Shown here piece by piece: positions 1 to 11,272 of a DNA stretch of 64,000 bases. A program made the position numbers and the translations under genes. Where the stretch lies: assembly GCA_001466705.2 (NCBI GenBank), contig LATX02000208.1, forward strand, positions 186,001-250,000, in the 5' to 3' direction. The first letter of the stretch is position 1. Each line of letters begins with the position of its first letter. The notes beneath the pieces were generated by a model, which worked only from the letters and a program-made list of their open reading frames with translations, did not search any database and was not told the DNA's origin. This DNA comes from Moniliophthora roreri. Taxonomy: Eukaryota > Basidiomycota > Agaricomycetes > Agaricales > Marasmiaceae.

Positions 1-1201
1 TTTCTACGTTCAACCTCCCTGTTTCCTCAGATGTGCTGTTCCTCTTTGCCCGAGGCCCGTGGTCTGCTGGAAGAGTCAACATTTTGCAAGGTGACGACCA
101 GAGTGATGAAGTCGTTGTCAATATCACTACCAAGTGGTACGGGCCACGAGCGCTTTTAGACTCGGTTCAAATCTGTAAAGTGAAGAGAGAGGAAGGGCAG
201 AATGGAATTGGGATTCTGGTAAGCGTACCGTTTGCATTTCCGTCGTTTGACGACCGACTGACGATCTGGACAGTCCGTCAGGGATAGGGTACCCCCAAAC
301 CACCACCGCCACCATCACCGTGTCGAGTTCACCGTCGATGTCATTCTTCCCGCATCAAAATCAGCAGATGATGCGCTCGTCATCAAGGATTTCAGAGCCA
401 GCATGCCGATTTTCACATACAACCTCGCTGACCTGGCCGAGAGCGTTCGCTTCGACTCCATCTCATTGAGAGGTTCCGTTTCAACGGTAGTTTCAGAGGT
501 ATTTCTCCATAAACCGCATGGCCACGTAGTCCCCAACTGACCTTATCCGTTCTTTGTAGTCGCTAGCTGCAAGCAGAGCTGACTTCACCTCGCACGTTGG
601 ATCCATCACCGGAAACTTTAGCACCTCTTCTTCCCTGAAGCTAATAACGGATAACGGGCACATTGCAGCCAATATTACATTGTCTAACGACGCCAAGTCA
701 GACGAATGGACAGAACTGGAGCTCAAAACGTCTAATGCGTACGTCTTCCTTTACCTCTCCTTTACCTTCCTTCTTTACTTATCCTCCTACGTTGACAGCG
801 CAATCCAGTCCAATATCTCGCTCGTCACTACCTCCTCTGATACTGGAGGCCAATTCCGAGTCAAATCCACAACCGCGGCAGGCTCTACACACATCGACGT
901 ACCCAGCGCGCCTTCTGAACACACCCTCGATATGGCAGTCCACGGTTCGTTGGGTGCTATCTACGTCGCACTTCATGAGACGTACGAGGGGGCATTTAGT
1001 GTTTCAACTTCTGGTTTGACCAAGGCAACTATCGTGGAGCCGGAAGAGAAACGGAAGAATGGAAGGAAAGTGGAATATTCGGAGGTATCCAGAGGGAATG
1101 TGAGGGGTGTTATTTGGGTTGCTGATGGAGACGAGAAAGGGAAGGAAAGAGGAAATGTGGATGTCAGTAATTCGTTGGGGAGTACCACGTTGAGGTTGTG
1201 A
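1..1201 (+). CDS. DUF7330-like beta-rich protein, 3' part (5' end outside window)
   Basis: Four exons splice in one frame: 31-218, 274-498, 560-738 and 799-1201, ending in TGA. Each intron has GT-AG ends. The first exon follows an acceptor AG at 29-30, so the gene starts upstream of the window. The product is rich in alternating beta-type segments (FDSISLRGS, SLKLITDNGHIAANITL, IQSNISLVTTSSDTGGQF) of the kind seen in fungal DUF4097/DUF7330-like beta-solenoid proteins. No catalytic motif or membrane segment is visible in the part present. The family name rests on resemblance alone. A second gene with similar repeats lies at 41191-42690. It converges on the decapping-nuclease gene downstream. 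Confidence 0.6.
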
Positions 1202-1501
1202 TTGTGATAGAAAGGACTAGCGCCACTATCGTAACTCGTTTGGTAGGTATCTCTATGATTTGTAATAGTTTTCTTGTATTAGCTCAGGCGAAAAGAACAA
1301 GTTGTTTTATCCACAACAAACGGCGCCGGTTGACAATGACCTGCCCTGAAGCTCAGGCGCCCGAGCGCGCCTCCGCCGTTTATTGTTCTTACACCAACAA
1401 CATCGGGGCCGGAATCTGCGTGGTACGTTTCTTGTTCATCTTTCGTTCTACTTAGGGTCCTTATTCTCAATACGCTTCTACATAGGCGGAATTGATAGGA
1501 A
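1202..1501. other. Convergent intergenic spacer
   Basis: This is the 3'-3' gap between the DUF7330-like gene and the decapping nuclease gene. I see only short unsupported reading frames in it, and no RNA gene or repeat. Confidence 0.5.
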
Positions 1502-2833
1502 CTAGTTATACACGGACCCCTTGTCGCGAAGCGCATCAATCATGCTTTTCGGGACAATACCAATTCTCTCAATGGGTGTCCTCGAAGAATCTTCGCGTCG
1601 TTTCTTCACCGTCTCCGCCTCCGATGGTGACAACTTCTGAACATTTGCCAACCTCCCGTTGTCAACCGTAACCCGCCAAATCGTGTCATCTGTGGAATTA
1701 CTTTGCTCGCGGGAGATATAAGAACGCAGCGATGAAAGCGCTCGATAACCCCTCGCAATGTGGCCATCGAATTTATGCGTCTTGATTTCTGCAGTTCGGA
1801 TCGTATCTGTGTGGCTAATCTGAAGGTTCCAGGTGTGATATCCAACAAAAATTTCTGGTACACCCAAGAGGTATGATTGCATGTGCCAGCGGTCGTATGG
1901 AACCCTATATGAACATTAGTGATATTCAGGATACCAGCTGAATTCGTGCACACTTAGTCCCGACAAGTTTGCATTTGAGTTCAATACGACGTTCAAACCA
2001 ATCGCATCCGGCCCTCCAATCTGTACGCATATGATCAACATAGGAGTACATTCACAAACGAAGGAACGCATTGACCTTTGACCGCATCTACCTCGCCACT
2101 GAAGATCAAGTTCATGCTGCCAAATGATCTAGAAACAACGTTCGCCCATTGTGCTCCAAAGGAGCTCTTTCCTTGGGAACTGGTGTCATCCGATGGTTTG
2201 ATCTTCGAGAAGGTCTCCTCAAATGCCATGCTGGAAGTCGTAATTAATGAACGTCTTGGAATGCGTGGCGTAACTCACCCCGTAGCGTCGTTTCGAGTGA
2301 AATTGTGAGCTTTCCAACACTACATTGACAATGAACGAGGTGCTTCCATGAATACAGAAAAATTAAACACTTACATCTCGCCTGAGATCGGGTCTGTCTT
2401 CCTCCATGTATAGATTTCCATCAATGTATGAGACATGCAGTGTAATTGGAAAGTCTCCCAAGAAGATCCTGACGTAGAGAATCAGAGCCGGTCAACATTC
2501 ATTGGGGAGATCATCAAACCTTGACAGTATTCCCCTTCTTGTAACAATCCCATTCCCAGCCCTCAAAAGATCGTCTCTTCCGGTAGCTATGCAGCTCCAG
2601 ACGACCGAGTCAATGTACTTTGGTTGCGTAAAAGCCCAAGACGGTCGTATCTGACGTATTTCGTCCATGCGAGGGTAGAGATACACAACCCGCCTCGAGG
2701 CAGCGGAAGTTGTGAGTAGCCGCATGTTGCGGTCATCATTGACGGTATAAGAACCGTCTTCTTCCAACGACATGTGCGCAATCAGTTTGCAGTCACCTAA
2801 ACGAGGAACGGCGGTAGGCATCATAGTTATCAA
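1502..2833 (-). CDS. RAI1/DXO-family decapping nuclease
   Basis: Six exons join in phase (2833-2520, 2468-2375, 2319-2279, 2230-2076, 2020-1954, 1904-1502) to give about 357 residues. Family landmarks appear in the RAI1/DXO order: an early TRRGIL segment (TWRG-like), a GMAFEETF block (the glutamate of the GYKFE motif), SGEVDAVK (GEVD metal-binding motif), RRIELKCKL (ELK motif) and MQSYLLGVPEIFVGY (the QSFLxGVP motif). The acidic, lysine and glutamine residues of these motifs are all present. RAI1/DXO enzymes remove incomplete or non-canonical 5' caps from RNA and, in some members, degrade the body 5'-3'. The GYKFE and TWRG motifs are diverged, so this is probably a lineage-specific paralogue rather than the canonical nuclear Rai1. 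The initiator could be either ATG of the MITMM stretch. Confidence 0.72.
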
Positions 2834-3511
2834 TGAACAGCGTTAGAGCTCCAGAGCATTTAAATACCACTGGGCTGCGTTTAAGGTTCGTGGGCGCCAG
2901 TAGGAACGTGGTGGATGGACCGCCTCAAGAAGCATCACATTAGATGGATCTGGGCAATACCTAGGAGCTTGATTTGCGCTATAAGCGCGGAGTTTGTGAA
3001 ATAGAAGAAAAGAAGAAACGAGGTACTGGTGCTTTTAAACTCCAACCATCCTCTTTAAAGGCAGGTTCAGAGGGTGTACCACACAACCAGACTGCGGAGG
3101 TTGCGGATTCCGTAGTAGGCGGTTTCTCGTGATCTTCTGTGGGCGAAGCATGAGTTAAACACGATCCCAGAGTGTAATCCTTGACGTACAGTACGCAGGA
3201 AGAGTCCAGACCTTCAGATCTTCCAAGTCAGGCTCAGCGCCTGAGGTGAGATAAATCATGATCAGCAGAGTTCCAATTTGACAGGTCACAGGTCAAGCGG
3301 GAGCTGTTACTAGGATTTAGTCGAATACGTTGTTCAATGATTTCCTGAACAGTCCTAGAGAATTGTGAATTGAGACGTGAACGCAGAAGACAACGAAGCG
3401 GTCGCTTCATCCAACAAAATGGGAATAAGTAGTCTCTGGACCACAGTCCACGGCTATTAGCATGTAGCGCCAGACAAGCGCCCAGGAGGGGGTAAATTCT
3501 TTCACTATCGC
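2834..3511. other. Intergenic, no gene recognised
   Basis: This 0.68 kb lies upstream of the decapping-nuclease gene and downstream of the MYND gene, both on the minus strand. It should hold the nuclease promoter. I see no convincing ORF, RNA gene or repeat. Confidence 0.4.
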
Positions 3512-5562
3512 CTAGAACGTTACAAATATGTCGTAACGCTTATACTCTACAAGATCCTCCCTGTATATCCATCGGGGCTCGCAAGGCGCTGTAGACGGTG
3601 CCAGCACATGCACCAAAATCTGTCGTCTGGGGTCCAGCTTCTTCCTTTGGGCAGTCAACCTTTCCCGTGCTGGACATGTATGGTCCAATTTACACATTCC
3701 CTGAGCAGATGATATTGGAACCACCGAGAACGTCATTGGCATCTTACGAAAATCAAACTCCGCAATGACTGTTTTTGATGTCTTCCGCCAGAGTTCGTCA
3801 CGCAGAGTCAATATTTCTCTGCTGACAAGGAACCTGATGAAACCTTCGTCGAGCATAGATAAAAGATAAGATTGGCCTAGAGACAGAAATCGGTGTCAGC
3901 TCTGGGAACAAAGGATTTGGCACCATAAATATTCACCGAGTTCAGGCCTATTAGATTTTATGCAAAGTCTTTTATGCGATTCCCAACACGCTGCTTGACA
4001 TTTGCGCGAGCAATATGTAGCTCCATAACATCGGGAACAGCGTTTATACTTGATGCGCTTCTTCTCCGGTGCCTTTTTTCGCGGGCACTGTAACGCTTAA
4101 TTAGTTGAGAACAGAGATTTATAGTATTGAAGCCACACACCGTTCTGTTCAAACAACACATAGCAAATTCATCACCGTCATCAAATTCATACATAAGGAG
4201 TTTGATCCTCCATGCCTCCCTGTCCAGGGCCATCACCGCATTAACAAGATCATGTAAGGGAGGAAGGGAAGCCGCCTTTTGAAGGAAACCAGTATCCTTC
4301 AGCTCTTTCACCTCTCGGAGTACTCGGTTGAGGACCGAGCGAAGAATTAAGAATGGCATCAACGCTGACACCACCCTGTGATAACGCTTCACAATATCCG
4401 GCAACTCCTCCGAGTATGTCCTTGGTGTCGAAAAGAATGATGGAAGATGCTGGATGGATTGGAGAATGCGACCATCGAGGGCTTGAACGAGCCAGGTGAA
4501 GCCCCCGGATGTACGAGCGTAAATGAAATCGCAGGACAGCACTATAGCCTGGCATGCGATATCAACATCGTCTGTACTTTTGCAAAAGCGAAGCACAGAT
4601 GTGAAACGCAGTGCTGTTTCGGAGAGGTAGATTATAACATTCCTAGACAGCAACTCCTCGCGAATATCCGGGTCGTACTTGATGCAGATTATCATGACGC
4701 TCAACAGTGACGGGAACATGTAACCGTCGAGTTCAGAGTCCGATTTCGCTAACTCGTGCTTCAAAAGTCCAACGCAGATGTTGGGGATGTCGTATTGCCG
4801 TTTGATATCCGGGAAGGCGGCGCGTAACTGTGAATCGGCCAAGCTGTTGTCGTCGAGCCTCAAAAGGCGCATGGATATAGTTCCAAACCAAGGATGATGA
4901 AGCTGCGCGAGTCGAAACACGACTTGGAAGATATATGGCAGAAAGTCGGGATACGACTTGATTAGAGCCGTTTGCTCTCGGACGGAGTACTGCATAACCA
5001 GTCGCACTGGAACCAAGAGCAAATATGTGACAGCGACGAATACCCTCTCCTGAAAATCACGACCTGCCGGCGTTGTTGGTGTTCCTGATACCACGAAGCT
5101 ATCGAGGAGCATAATAGTGTGCGCACACATCATGCCCCACAGCCTTTTGACCAACTCGAGACCGCGTGGCTCTTCCAAGGTCACGGCCCTGGATATTACG
5201 TGAATTGAGTGCAGGATACTCTTGGCCCTGTACTCCGGCACAGAGGTGTCGTATCTGAGATTCGGAGGTGGAGGAGAGAGTAATGGGGCACAGATTTCCC
5301 CCGGCGAAAGCGTCGTCGGGAGACTGCGCGATATAGCCTCAAAAAGTGCCTTGCATTCCTCGTGCCCTCTGCAAAGAAAGATCTCCTGAAGAGAAAATAT
5401 TAGTATATATTGAATAAAAACGGAGATATCGCAAACCTGGCGACTGTTTTGATCGCCTAGCATGTTGTAGCTATCCGAATAATCGTAGGGCCGTTGGTAG
5501 GCCGCTTCGAAAAAAAAGTTATGATGACCAAGCACTTCACACGCCCATGCGAACACCCGCAT
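3512..5562 (-). CDS. MYND-type zinc-finger protein
   Basis: Exons 5562-5437, 5385-4141, 4087-3937 and 3876-3512 splice in phase to about 628 residues. The long helical N-terminal part has no named motif. The finger is only visible after removing the intron 4140-4088: it reads CPRKKAPEKKRIKYKRC, then SRCYGATYCSRKCQAACW, then ESHKRLC. This gives the C..C, YCS..CQ..W..H...C pattern of MYND fingers. A C-terminal segment (VIAEFDFRKMPMTFSV) matches the tail seen in Agaricomycete MYND proteins as I recall them. The 51 bp intron 5436-5386 is itself open in frame, so its retention would not truncate the protein. MYND fingers usually mediate protein contacts; the target is unknown. Additional 5' exons are possible because a further open stretch reaches about 5788. 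Confidence 0.72.
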
Positions 5563-6132
5563 CTGTTCCCATCCCCATCCCGAGAAGAAGAGGACTTACA
5601 TCACAAGTGATCACACAACATCTGTAAAGGCAAAAGCTCACATTATTCTGGTTACAGCAAGAGAGCCTCATTGAGGGCAAGACGCAGCTACTGCTATATC
5701 TTGCAATCTTAGCACGGAATTGGGTGTCATATATCATACCCAGAAGGTACTGATTATCTTGCTGGTTCGGTGGGTGGTAGGGATACATGATTGAGTGTAA
5801 AAATTATTACTACAAGGGTCTGACTAGCAACATGTCATCATGATAGCTGTCAATAAACACCGTGCAGATTTCGAAGTGGTGTTCCTATGGTGTCCAGCTC
5901 TATCTCCGAGGTTGAAGAGCTGACTTTGTCAAAATGGTAACTGTGTTCAGTAAGTGAGGAGAGTGGATTGGCAGGACACGGTTGAATGCATGATGAGTGA
6001 TTTTTTCACTGTCAAATTTTTAACACGCGCCTCCCACACGTGACGTGAGCGCCATTCCCCCGCCCGGCCCCGGCCTCCGGATGATTATCGGAGAAACACT
6101 TCTTGACCTCAACCACTATCGATCCTTCTCTA
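5563..6132. promoter_or_regulatory. Divergent promoter region with CACGTGACGTGA element
   Basis: The MYND gene (minus) and the acetyltransferase gene (plus) start on either side of this stretch. At 6037-6048 is CACGTGACGTGA, an E-box-like CACGTG overlapping a TGACGT/CRE-like core. It is followed by a C-rich tract just upstream of the acetyltransferase. Such sites bind bHLH or bZIP factors in fungi, but function here is inferred from sequence only. Confidence 0.3.
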
Positions 6133-6938
6133 ATGGCAGCGACAGCGACAGAGCTAGACCCTGCTGAGAACAGGCGCAAGATGCTCGCTGGCGACCTCTA
6201 CTGGGCTTTCACTCCAGATTTAGCAGCTTCCCGGAAGAGATGTCGGTACGCGTGCCAAAGGTTCAACAATGCCGGCGAGGTCTCGAGGAGAAAGCTAGTC
6301 GAGCTTTGGAAGGAGTGAGTGCTCTACATTTTTACTGGAACATTTCTCAAACTTGGATCACTTCCAGTATCATCGACGACAAAACACCACTTCCACCTCA
6401 GGCATCCACCCCAGAAGAAGATGATAAACTGTTTATCGATGAGCCATGGATAGAGAGCCCCTTCGCGGCCGATTACGGAACCAATGTCCGCGTTGGCAGG
6501 AATGTCTTTATCAACTTTAACTGCGTAATCCTCGACACATGCCTCGTCACCATTGGATCGCGTACACTCTTCGGCCCAAACGTCAGCCTGTATAGTGGGA
6601 CACACCCCCTCGATCCTGTTATTCGTAATGGCACCGCAGGTCCGGAATTAGGAAAGGAGATTCATATCGGCGAGGATTGTTGGATAGGTGGCAATGTTAC
6701 GATTCTACCGGGCGTGACGATTGGTAGAGGTGCAACCATAGGAGCCGGAAGTGTGGTCACGAAGGATGTACCTGCGTTCCATGTAGCGGCAGGAAACCCA
6801 GCGAGGGTGATCAAGAGGATTGAGACGATGATGGACCCTGAGCAGGCGGCTGCGGTTGGCAAGCAGGGTATGATTGATGGTGCAGAGGTACCGATGAAGG
6901 AGCAGGCAGAGCGCTTGGAGAAGCAGGAGTTGCAGTGA
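6133..6938 (+). CDS. Maltose/galactoside-type O-acetyltransferase (LbH hexapeptide family)
   Basis: Two exons (6133-6314, 6368-6938) give about 250 residues. The N-terminal NRRKMLAGDLYWAF is the maltose-acetyltransferase signature region (EKEKMLAGELY-like). The C-terminal half is a left-handed beta-helix: VRVGRNVFINFNCVILD, then VTIGSRTLFGPNVSLYSGTH with the active-site histidine of the family, then IHIGEDCWIGGNVTILPGVT and IGRGATIGAGSVVTKDVP. Family enzymes move acetyl from acetyl-CoA to a sugar hydroxyl in the cytosol. The ATG at 6133 is chosen because no upstream ATG is in frame. A short charged C-terminal tail follows the helix. The natural substrate cannot be read from sequence. Confidence 0.9.
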
Positions 6939-7538
6939 CACTCCTTCATATAACGTGCTGGCAAAATATCACGAATCCATTTTCTTCGAGCTGTATTCTG
7001 TCGGTATTACTCTGTATGCCATCCTGCGTTGGCGTTGGTGTGATAGGTTGATTTGTTTGCGATTTACCCAGTCTGGTCCTTTTCCCAGGTTCCCCCGCCG
7101 TTTTCGTCACTCTTGTAGGGCTTTCCTCCGTTCATGATACGCAAAAGCGCAAAAGCTCTGTTACATTCCGGATAGAAGTTATGAAAAAAGTTCGGTATAT
7201 TTTTCGTGTGCGAATTTCTTCTAATGCTGGCAACCCTGCAAGCTCAGAATGAGTCATTTCTGAAAAAAAGTATCTATTCTTTACGAGTCTGTTACTCAGT
7301 CTTGCATGTAGGTCCCAGGCCTGAAAGCCTTGAGAGATCATTCAATCGAACAAATTCAGAGGCGCCTTCTATGACCTTGTTCGATATTCGATGATCCCTC
7401 CCGACTTCCGACCTCAGCTCACGTCCTGAGGCGTCCTCTCGCGTCTTAACCGCTCCGATCGGACTCCCAGTGTACTTCAACAATTTGAAGCCTCTGGCAT
7501 AGTCATTTAAGTCCGCCTGTTTCATTCCTCCCTGACTT
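6939..7538. other. Intergenic, nothing recognised
   Basis: This is the 3' flank of the acetyltransferase and the upstream region of a decayed F-box copy. Small reading frames on both strands have no recognisable features. Confidence 0.4.
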
Positions 7539-8053
7539 ATGACTTTTAGGACATTCTGCCTGCCGAGCTATCCTCGCAAAGATTCCCACTTTCCAGGACC
7601 AGTACTCCCTCGAACAAGTATAGCAAATCTATCTTCTCGCTGGTGGTATCGCCGATCATGATGATTGGTACGAGAAAGCACCTCCTCTTTCGTAGATCCG
7701 GTCAAAGGGCTTCCTGCGAGTCCTGTAGTTTCTTGGAGAGGCTAGTCAGGACAGGGATGGTCGTCTTTGCCAAAGCTTGCGCACGGTTACAAAGGTGTTT
7801 CAACTTGAGTAGAGTCCTGAAAAATGCTCGAGAGTGGTTCACCACCGCGTTCTTCTCAGAATCGGTTCGTCGCTATCCTTTTCTCATGTCTCACTACGTC
7901 AATTAGCCGCTCTTTGATATCCTGAACTGGGATCGGGATCGTCATGGTGATATATCTCCAGTCGGGCATCAGTTCAGCTCTGGGAAGATGAACCCGAAGT
8001 GTCCGAAATGTGGCACCGAGTGGAATAGGTGCGAAGGTTGCAGGCAACCGTGA
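7539..8053 (+). pseudogene. Decayed F-box-like gene, copy 1
   Basis: The order of motifs matches the intact copy at 8792-9366 but in different frames. MTFRTF starts at 7539, LPAEL lies in a second frame, and ILAKIPTFQDQYSLEQV continues in a third, followed by a TAG. The tail is again recognisable: NWDRDRHGDISPVG, then CPKCGTEWNRCEGCRQP and a stop at 8051-8053. At least two frameshifts and one stop are therefore needed to reach the ancestral reading. It is a relic, kept here because it defines the family together with its neighbours. Confidence 0.6.
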
Positions 8054-8791
8054 GATTTACTTATCTTTAGAATGTATACTGATTCCCTCTATCAGTGATT
8101 TGATAGACCTCGTCACTTTGGACTGTCACTGTGAAATGTAAGCCGAAGCTGAAGATCCTGGCATGCTCATTTCATCCGACAACTTGTTAATGCAAAGGAC
8201 GACGTCGGAGGATTCACAATCATGTTATGATTTGGATGGCCATCACCAGGATGTACAGAATGTGAACATCAGAATAGGTTTGGCGAGTCCTTCGGGTGCT
8301 GAATTTTTTGTCGAATTTGAGATTGGACCGGGGATATCATTGTAGCTGCGCGTTTTTGATAATTTGAATCTGGGAGAGAGGACATGTCGACACCCTGTTG
8401 ATGCGAGATGCTGATTATGATATGATTTTCATGGTTGCTGACCCGACACGTCTGTCCTTCGTGCTTCTGGTTTGTATTCTGGGAGAAGGTGCAATCTGTG
8501 GGAGACTCTCCCATGATACATTAATGCGTTAGTATTTGACTCGTTACTCACTGATCGCAACACGACATCGTCCTGAAAGTAATGGGTCAATATTTGCAAA
8601 ACCGTCTGAAATGGAGATTTTATTTTTGGCGTCATGATGCCGACGGGCGTTCCGAGTGTGTCTTAATAGGCGACGGCAACCCATCAGAGACACACGTGAG
8701 CTTACGCGAATGTCTTTTTAGCCTTCACCTCCTAATCCGCGCTATTATAAATTCGCCAGCAGGAATTCCAGCTCAACCGTGTTCTCTCATC
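8054..8791. other. Intergenic between F-box-like copies; TATA-like site near 8745
   Basis: No gene is supported here. A TATTATAAA-like sequence at about 8742-8750 lies 40-50 bp upstream of the ATG of the intact F-box-like gene and may be its TATA element. Confidence 0.35.
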
Positions 8792-9366
8792 ATGACTCTC
8801 GCGACTTTTGACAATCTCCCGATGGAACTCGTCCTCATGATCCTCTCCGAGATTCCCACTATCCGGGGTAGATACGCGCTTCTCCAAGCGTCCAACAGGC
8901 ATCGTGGGTCCGCATTCGAAATAGTGACCTTGCCGATGATAACGTCTGGTGCTGGAAAGCACGTCTATATTCTCAAAGAACCGGTCAATAGGTACCAACT
9001 TGTGGGCCCGGTGGTACTTGGGGAAGCCAGGCGGGTAAACGGCCGACTCCTCGTCGATGCTTGGCGTCACAAGAATACCATTGAAAAGGAGTTTCAGTTT
9101 GGTTACGGCAGTGAAAAATACAAAAGGAAGTTTATTACCATGTTCTTTCCCAGACCGGTATGCCCCTATTATTTTTGTGGTTTATCCTTCCTCAGATTAA
9201 TCATCGTTCCTAGACTAACCGCTACTGCTACGAGCTGGATTGGGATCGGGATTGCCGTGATAATATCTCTCTGTTGGGTGATTGGTTTGACTCTGGTAAG
9301 GCGGACAAAAGCTGCCCGAGATGCAGCAAGAGGTGGAGCAGATGCGAAATATGCGGAAAAACGTGA
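8792..9366 (+). CDS. F-box-like protein with C-terminal Cys-rich knuckle
   Basis: Exons 8792-9157 and 9214-9366 join in phase to about 190 residues. The N-terminus (TFDNLPMELVLMILSEIP) has the LP.EL...IL..IP pattern of an F-box, the Skp1-binding part of SCF ubiquitin ligases. The end reads CPRCSKRWSRCEICGKT, four cysteines in two CxxC pairs that could bind zinc. Between them the sequence is less clear: another frame (SDLADDNVWCWKARLYSQ) looks more F-box-protein-like than the open frame, so a compensated frameshift near 8890 is possible. It sits between two decayed copies. Confidence in the coding status is moderate. Confidence 0.5.
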
Positions 9367-9544
9367 GTGCATCCTATGGCTGAAGAGATGGATTTGGATT
9401 GATCTTATGGGCATAGTCACTTTGGTATCTGTGGGTGAGCAAATTCAATTGGATTGCGTTCGTTTATTGACCGATGCTATACAGCTACAGGGATTTCGAA
9501 GACAGTTACAGAGTGGGAAAATCGCGAGTATGCAGTGCTTGCGG

Positions 9545-10104
9545 CTACCTCGAGATTGAGCAAATGGATTTCATTGAGTTTGAAATGAAACAGGAGTTGG
9601 CTCTGTAATACCCGTCGAATGTATGCGACATTTGCTTTGAGAGCAGTTCCGTTCTGGACATCGGCCACTGTACGGATATTTGAGTCAGCATATGAAAATG
9701 AACGATGAGAAAGACTATTGAAGCTACCTTCGCCACAAATGCTCCATCAATCTGGACCGAGAATTCCGACCACTGCTTCTGAGCCAGATCAAGTAGAACA
9801 GGCATGGTGAAAGTGATACCAGTACCACTAGCAACCAACGCAACGTGCTCATACATCCCCAAGTCTTGGCCGATACCGCCGAATGGGCGGTCAAGGAATA
9901 CCGGTACTTTGTTCCAGCATCTTTTCCTTCCAAATACCTCACCTGACGAATGAGAACCACGAATTTGTTTTTCTCATCTGTGGGCAGGTTGGCAATCGTG
10001 AATGAGTGTAGGAAGCATTCATCAGACAAAGCCCAAGAGAGAGGACAGAAGATACAAGGAGAAGACCGGCCAGGTTCTCGAGGATAGTACCACGCCATGA
10101 TCAA
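9545..10104 (-). pseudogene. Ferric/cupric reductase NAD-binding-region relic
   Basis: Read on the minus strand, HSFTIANLPTDEKNKFVVLI resembles the HPFTIA FAD-binding block of FRE-type metalloreductases. It is followed in another frame by VPVFLDRPFGGIGQDLGM and then YEHVALVASGTGITFTMP, the glycine-rich NAD-binding block. The two parts are out of frame around 9930-9960 and only a 16 bp putative intron would separate them, which is too short. No membrane domain is convincingly present upstream. FRE enzymes reduce extracellular Fe(III)/Cu(II) for uptake; this copy is probably dead. Confidence 0.5.
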
Positions 10105-10699
10105 GAACTGAGTCAGGGTATCGGCAAAAAGCTGACCACCTGGTTTGGCCGGTGTTTTGGCGGCACCCGCCAGCTAGCCTTGGATGCTATGACAACAACA
10201 AGGTATGATTTTGTCGGAGATGAAGGGGAACGAGCGAAACCACTTCTTTCATGGTGAGCGCGAAGAGCAAACAAATGGTATCGTTACCTCATATCAATAG
10301 TAGGAGTGATATAGTTACGTACCGTTCAGCGCATGAAAGCCAAATTCCTCTCCTATGAGGGCCATGTCATCACGAAAGTGCAAGTTCACGAACACCTGAA
10401 GGTAACAAGTAACAATCGCCATCGTAGTGCCTCAGTATCGCCCTGAGGATGTCAAAAAAAGTAAAATAAAAGTAAGAGGCAAAGTAGCCCAGAAAAATGT
10501 GGTAGGTACAGGGAGAATGAACGAAGGGATAGTGATGGTAAGGAAGAGACCGGTACTGCCGGAACAACCGCCGAGACCGACGGAAGTCATTTTTGCCGTG
10601 GCAATTTTTGTTTCTACCAGCTCTTGTTCTCGAACCGCTACAAGAAGGCTCCTTCCTAGACCGCAACGACTCTAGTCCGTCCGCTGAACACTCCGAACA
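10105..10699. other. Intergenic, nothing certain
   Basis: A 149-residue minus-strand frame spans 10370-10819 but has no family motif and overlaps the F-box relic, so I do not call it. The region may hold eroded upstream exons of the ferric-reductase relic. Confidence 0.3.
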
Positions 10700-10969
10700 A
10701 TGGCAATCACAACACTCAAAGATCTGCCCAATGAACTCATCTGAATCCTCTCTAATATCTCCACCTTGGAGGACAAGTACGCCTTCATCCCGGCTACCGA
10801 GAAGGTTTGGGATGCTCATGGTCTTCTCGAAGTGGGTAGAAGGTCATATAAACTCAAGAAACCTATCGTAGAGCTGGGAATAGACTGCATGGTGCTAGAA
10901 GAGGCTCTCGAGGTGAACGGAAGCTTTTCCATGCGGTCGAATTCAACCGGAATGAAAGAACGAAGGTAG
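10700..10969 (+). pseudogene. Decayed F-box-like gene, copy 3
   Basis: From the ATG at 10700 the frame begins MAITTLKDLPNELI and then meets TGA at 10742-10744, after which ILSNISTLEDKYAFIPATEK continues the F-box pattern in the same frame. It aligns by eye with the N-terminus of the gene at 8792. The cysteine-rich tail of the other copies was not found here. A single in-frame stop disables it. Confidence 0.5.
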
Positions 10970-11093
10970 AGCTGTGAAAGTGAAGAGGTGGGACTTCTAC
11001 GCTTGTGATGCATATGTAGGTACTGACCAAGTCATAGGACTCGATGTCGACCTATGGTCTCGATGATTTACAGCGGAGATTTTCCTTGACCGA

Positions 11094-11258
11094 CATCAGC
11101 AAAAACTGGAAAGTGCTATAACCTAGCTCCAGGGGGATTATAACCTGGTTGTGGCCTGGTTTGTGGGAGTTATGACTGGTTTTAAGGGTCATAATACCCT
11201 GCAGGTCGATTATAAACCCCGGGGAACCCATTATAGCACTACACGGTTTTTGCTGATG
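11094..11258. mobile_element. MITE-like element, 165 bp, terminal inverted repeats
   Basis: The two ends are imperfect inverted repeats of about 28 bp. Both begin CATCAGCAAAAAC and finish AGTGCTATAA when read inward, with a few mismatches between. The interior is non-coding. No clear target-site duplication is visible in the flanks. It stops 14 bp before the tRNA gene. Confidence 0.6.
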
Positions 11259-11272
11259 GAACGCGACTACAA

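Noticed and set aside
8269..8635. Two overlapping minus-strand ORFs of 68-81 residues
   Set aside because: Neither has a domain, splice structure or paralogue in the window; they lie in the spacer between F-box copies and look like chance frames.
8582..9559. Single 325-residue ORF with apparent membrane segments
   Set aside because: The hydrophobic part arises from reading through the intron 9158-9213 in the wrong frame; splicing gives the cysteine-rich tail shared with the neighbouring copy.
10370..10819. Minus-strand ORF of 149 residues
   Set aside because: It is antisense to the F-box relic and has no recognisable motif; the hydrophobic stretch is from biased codons on the other strand.
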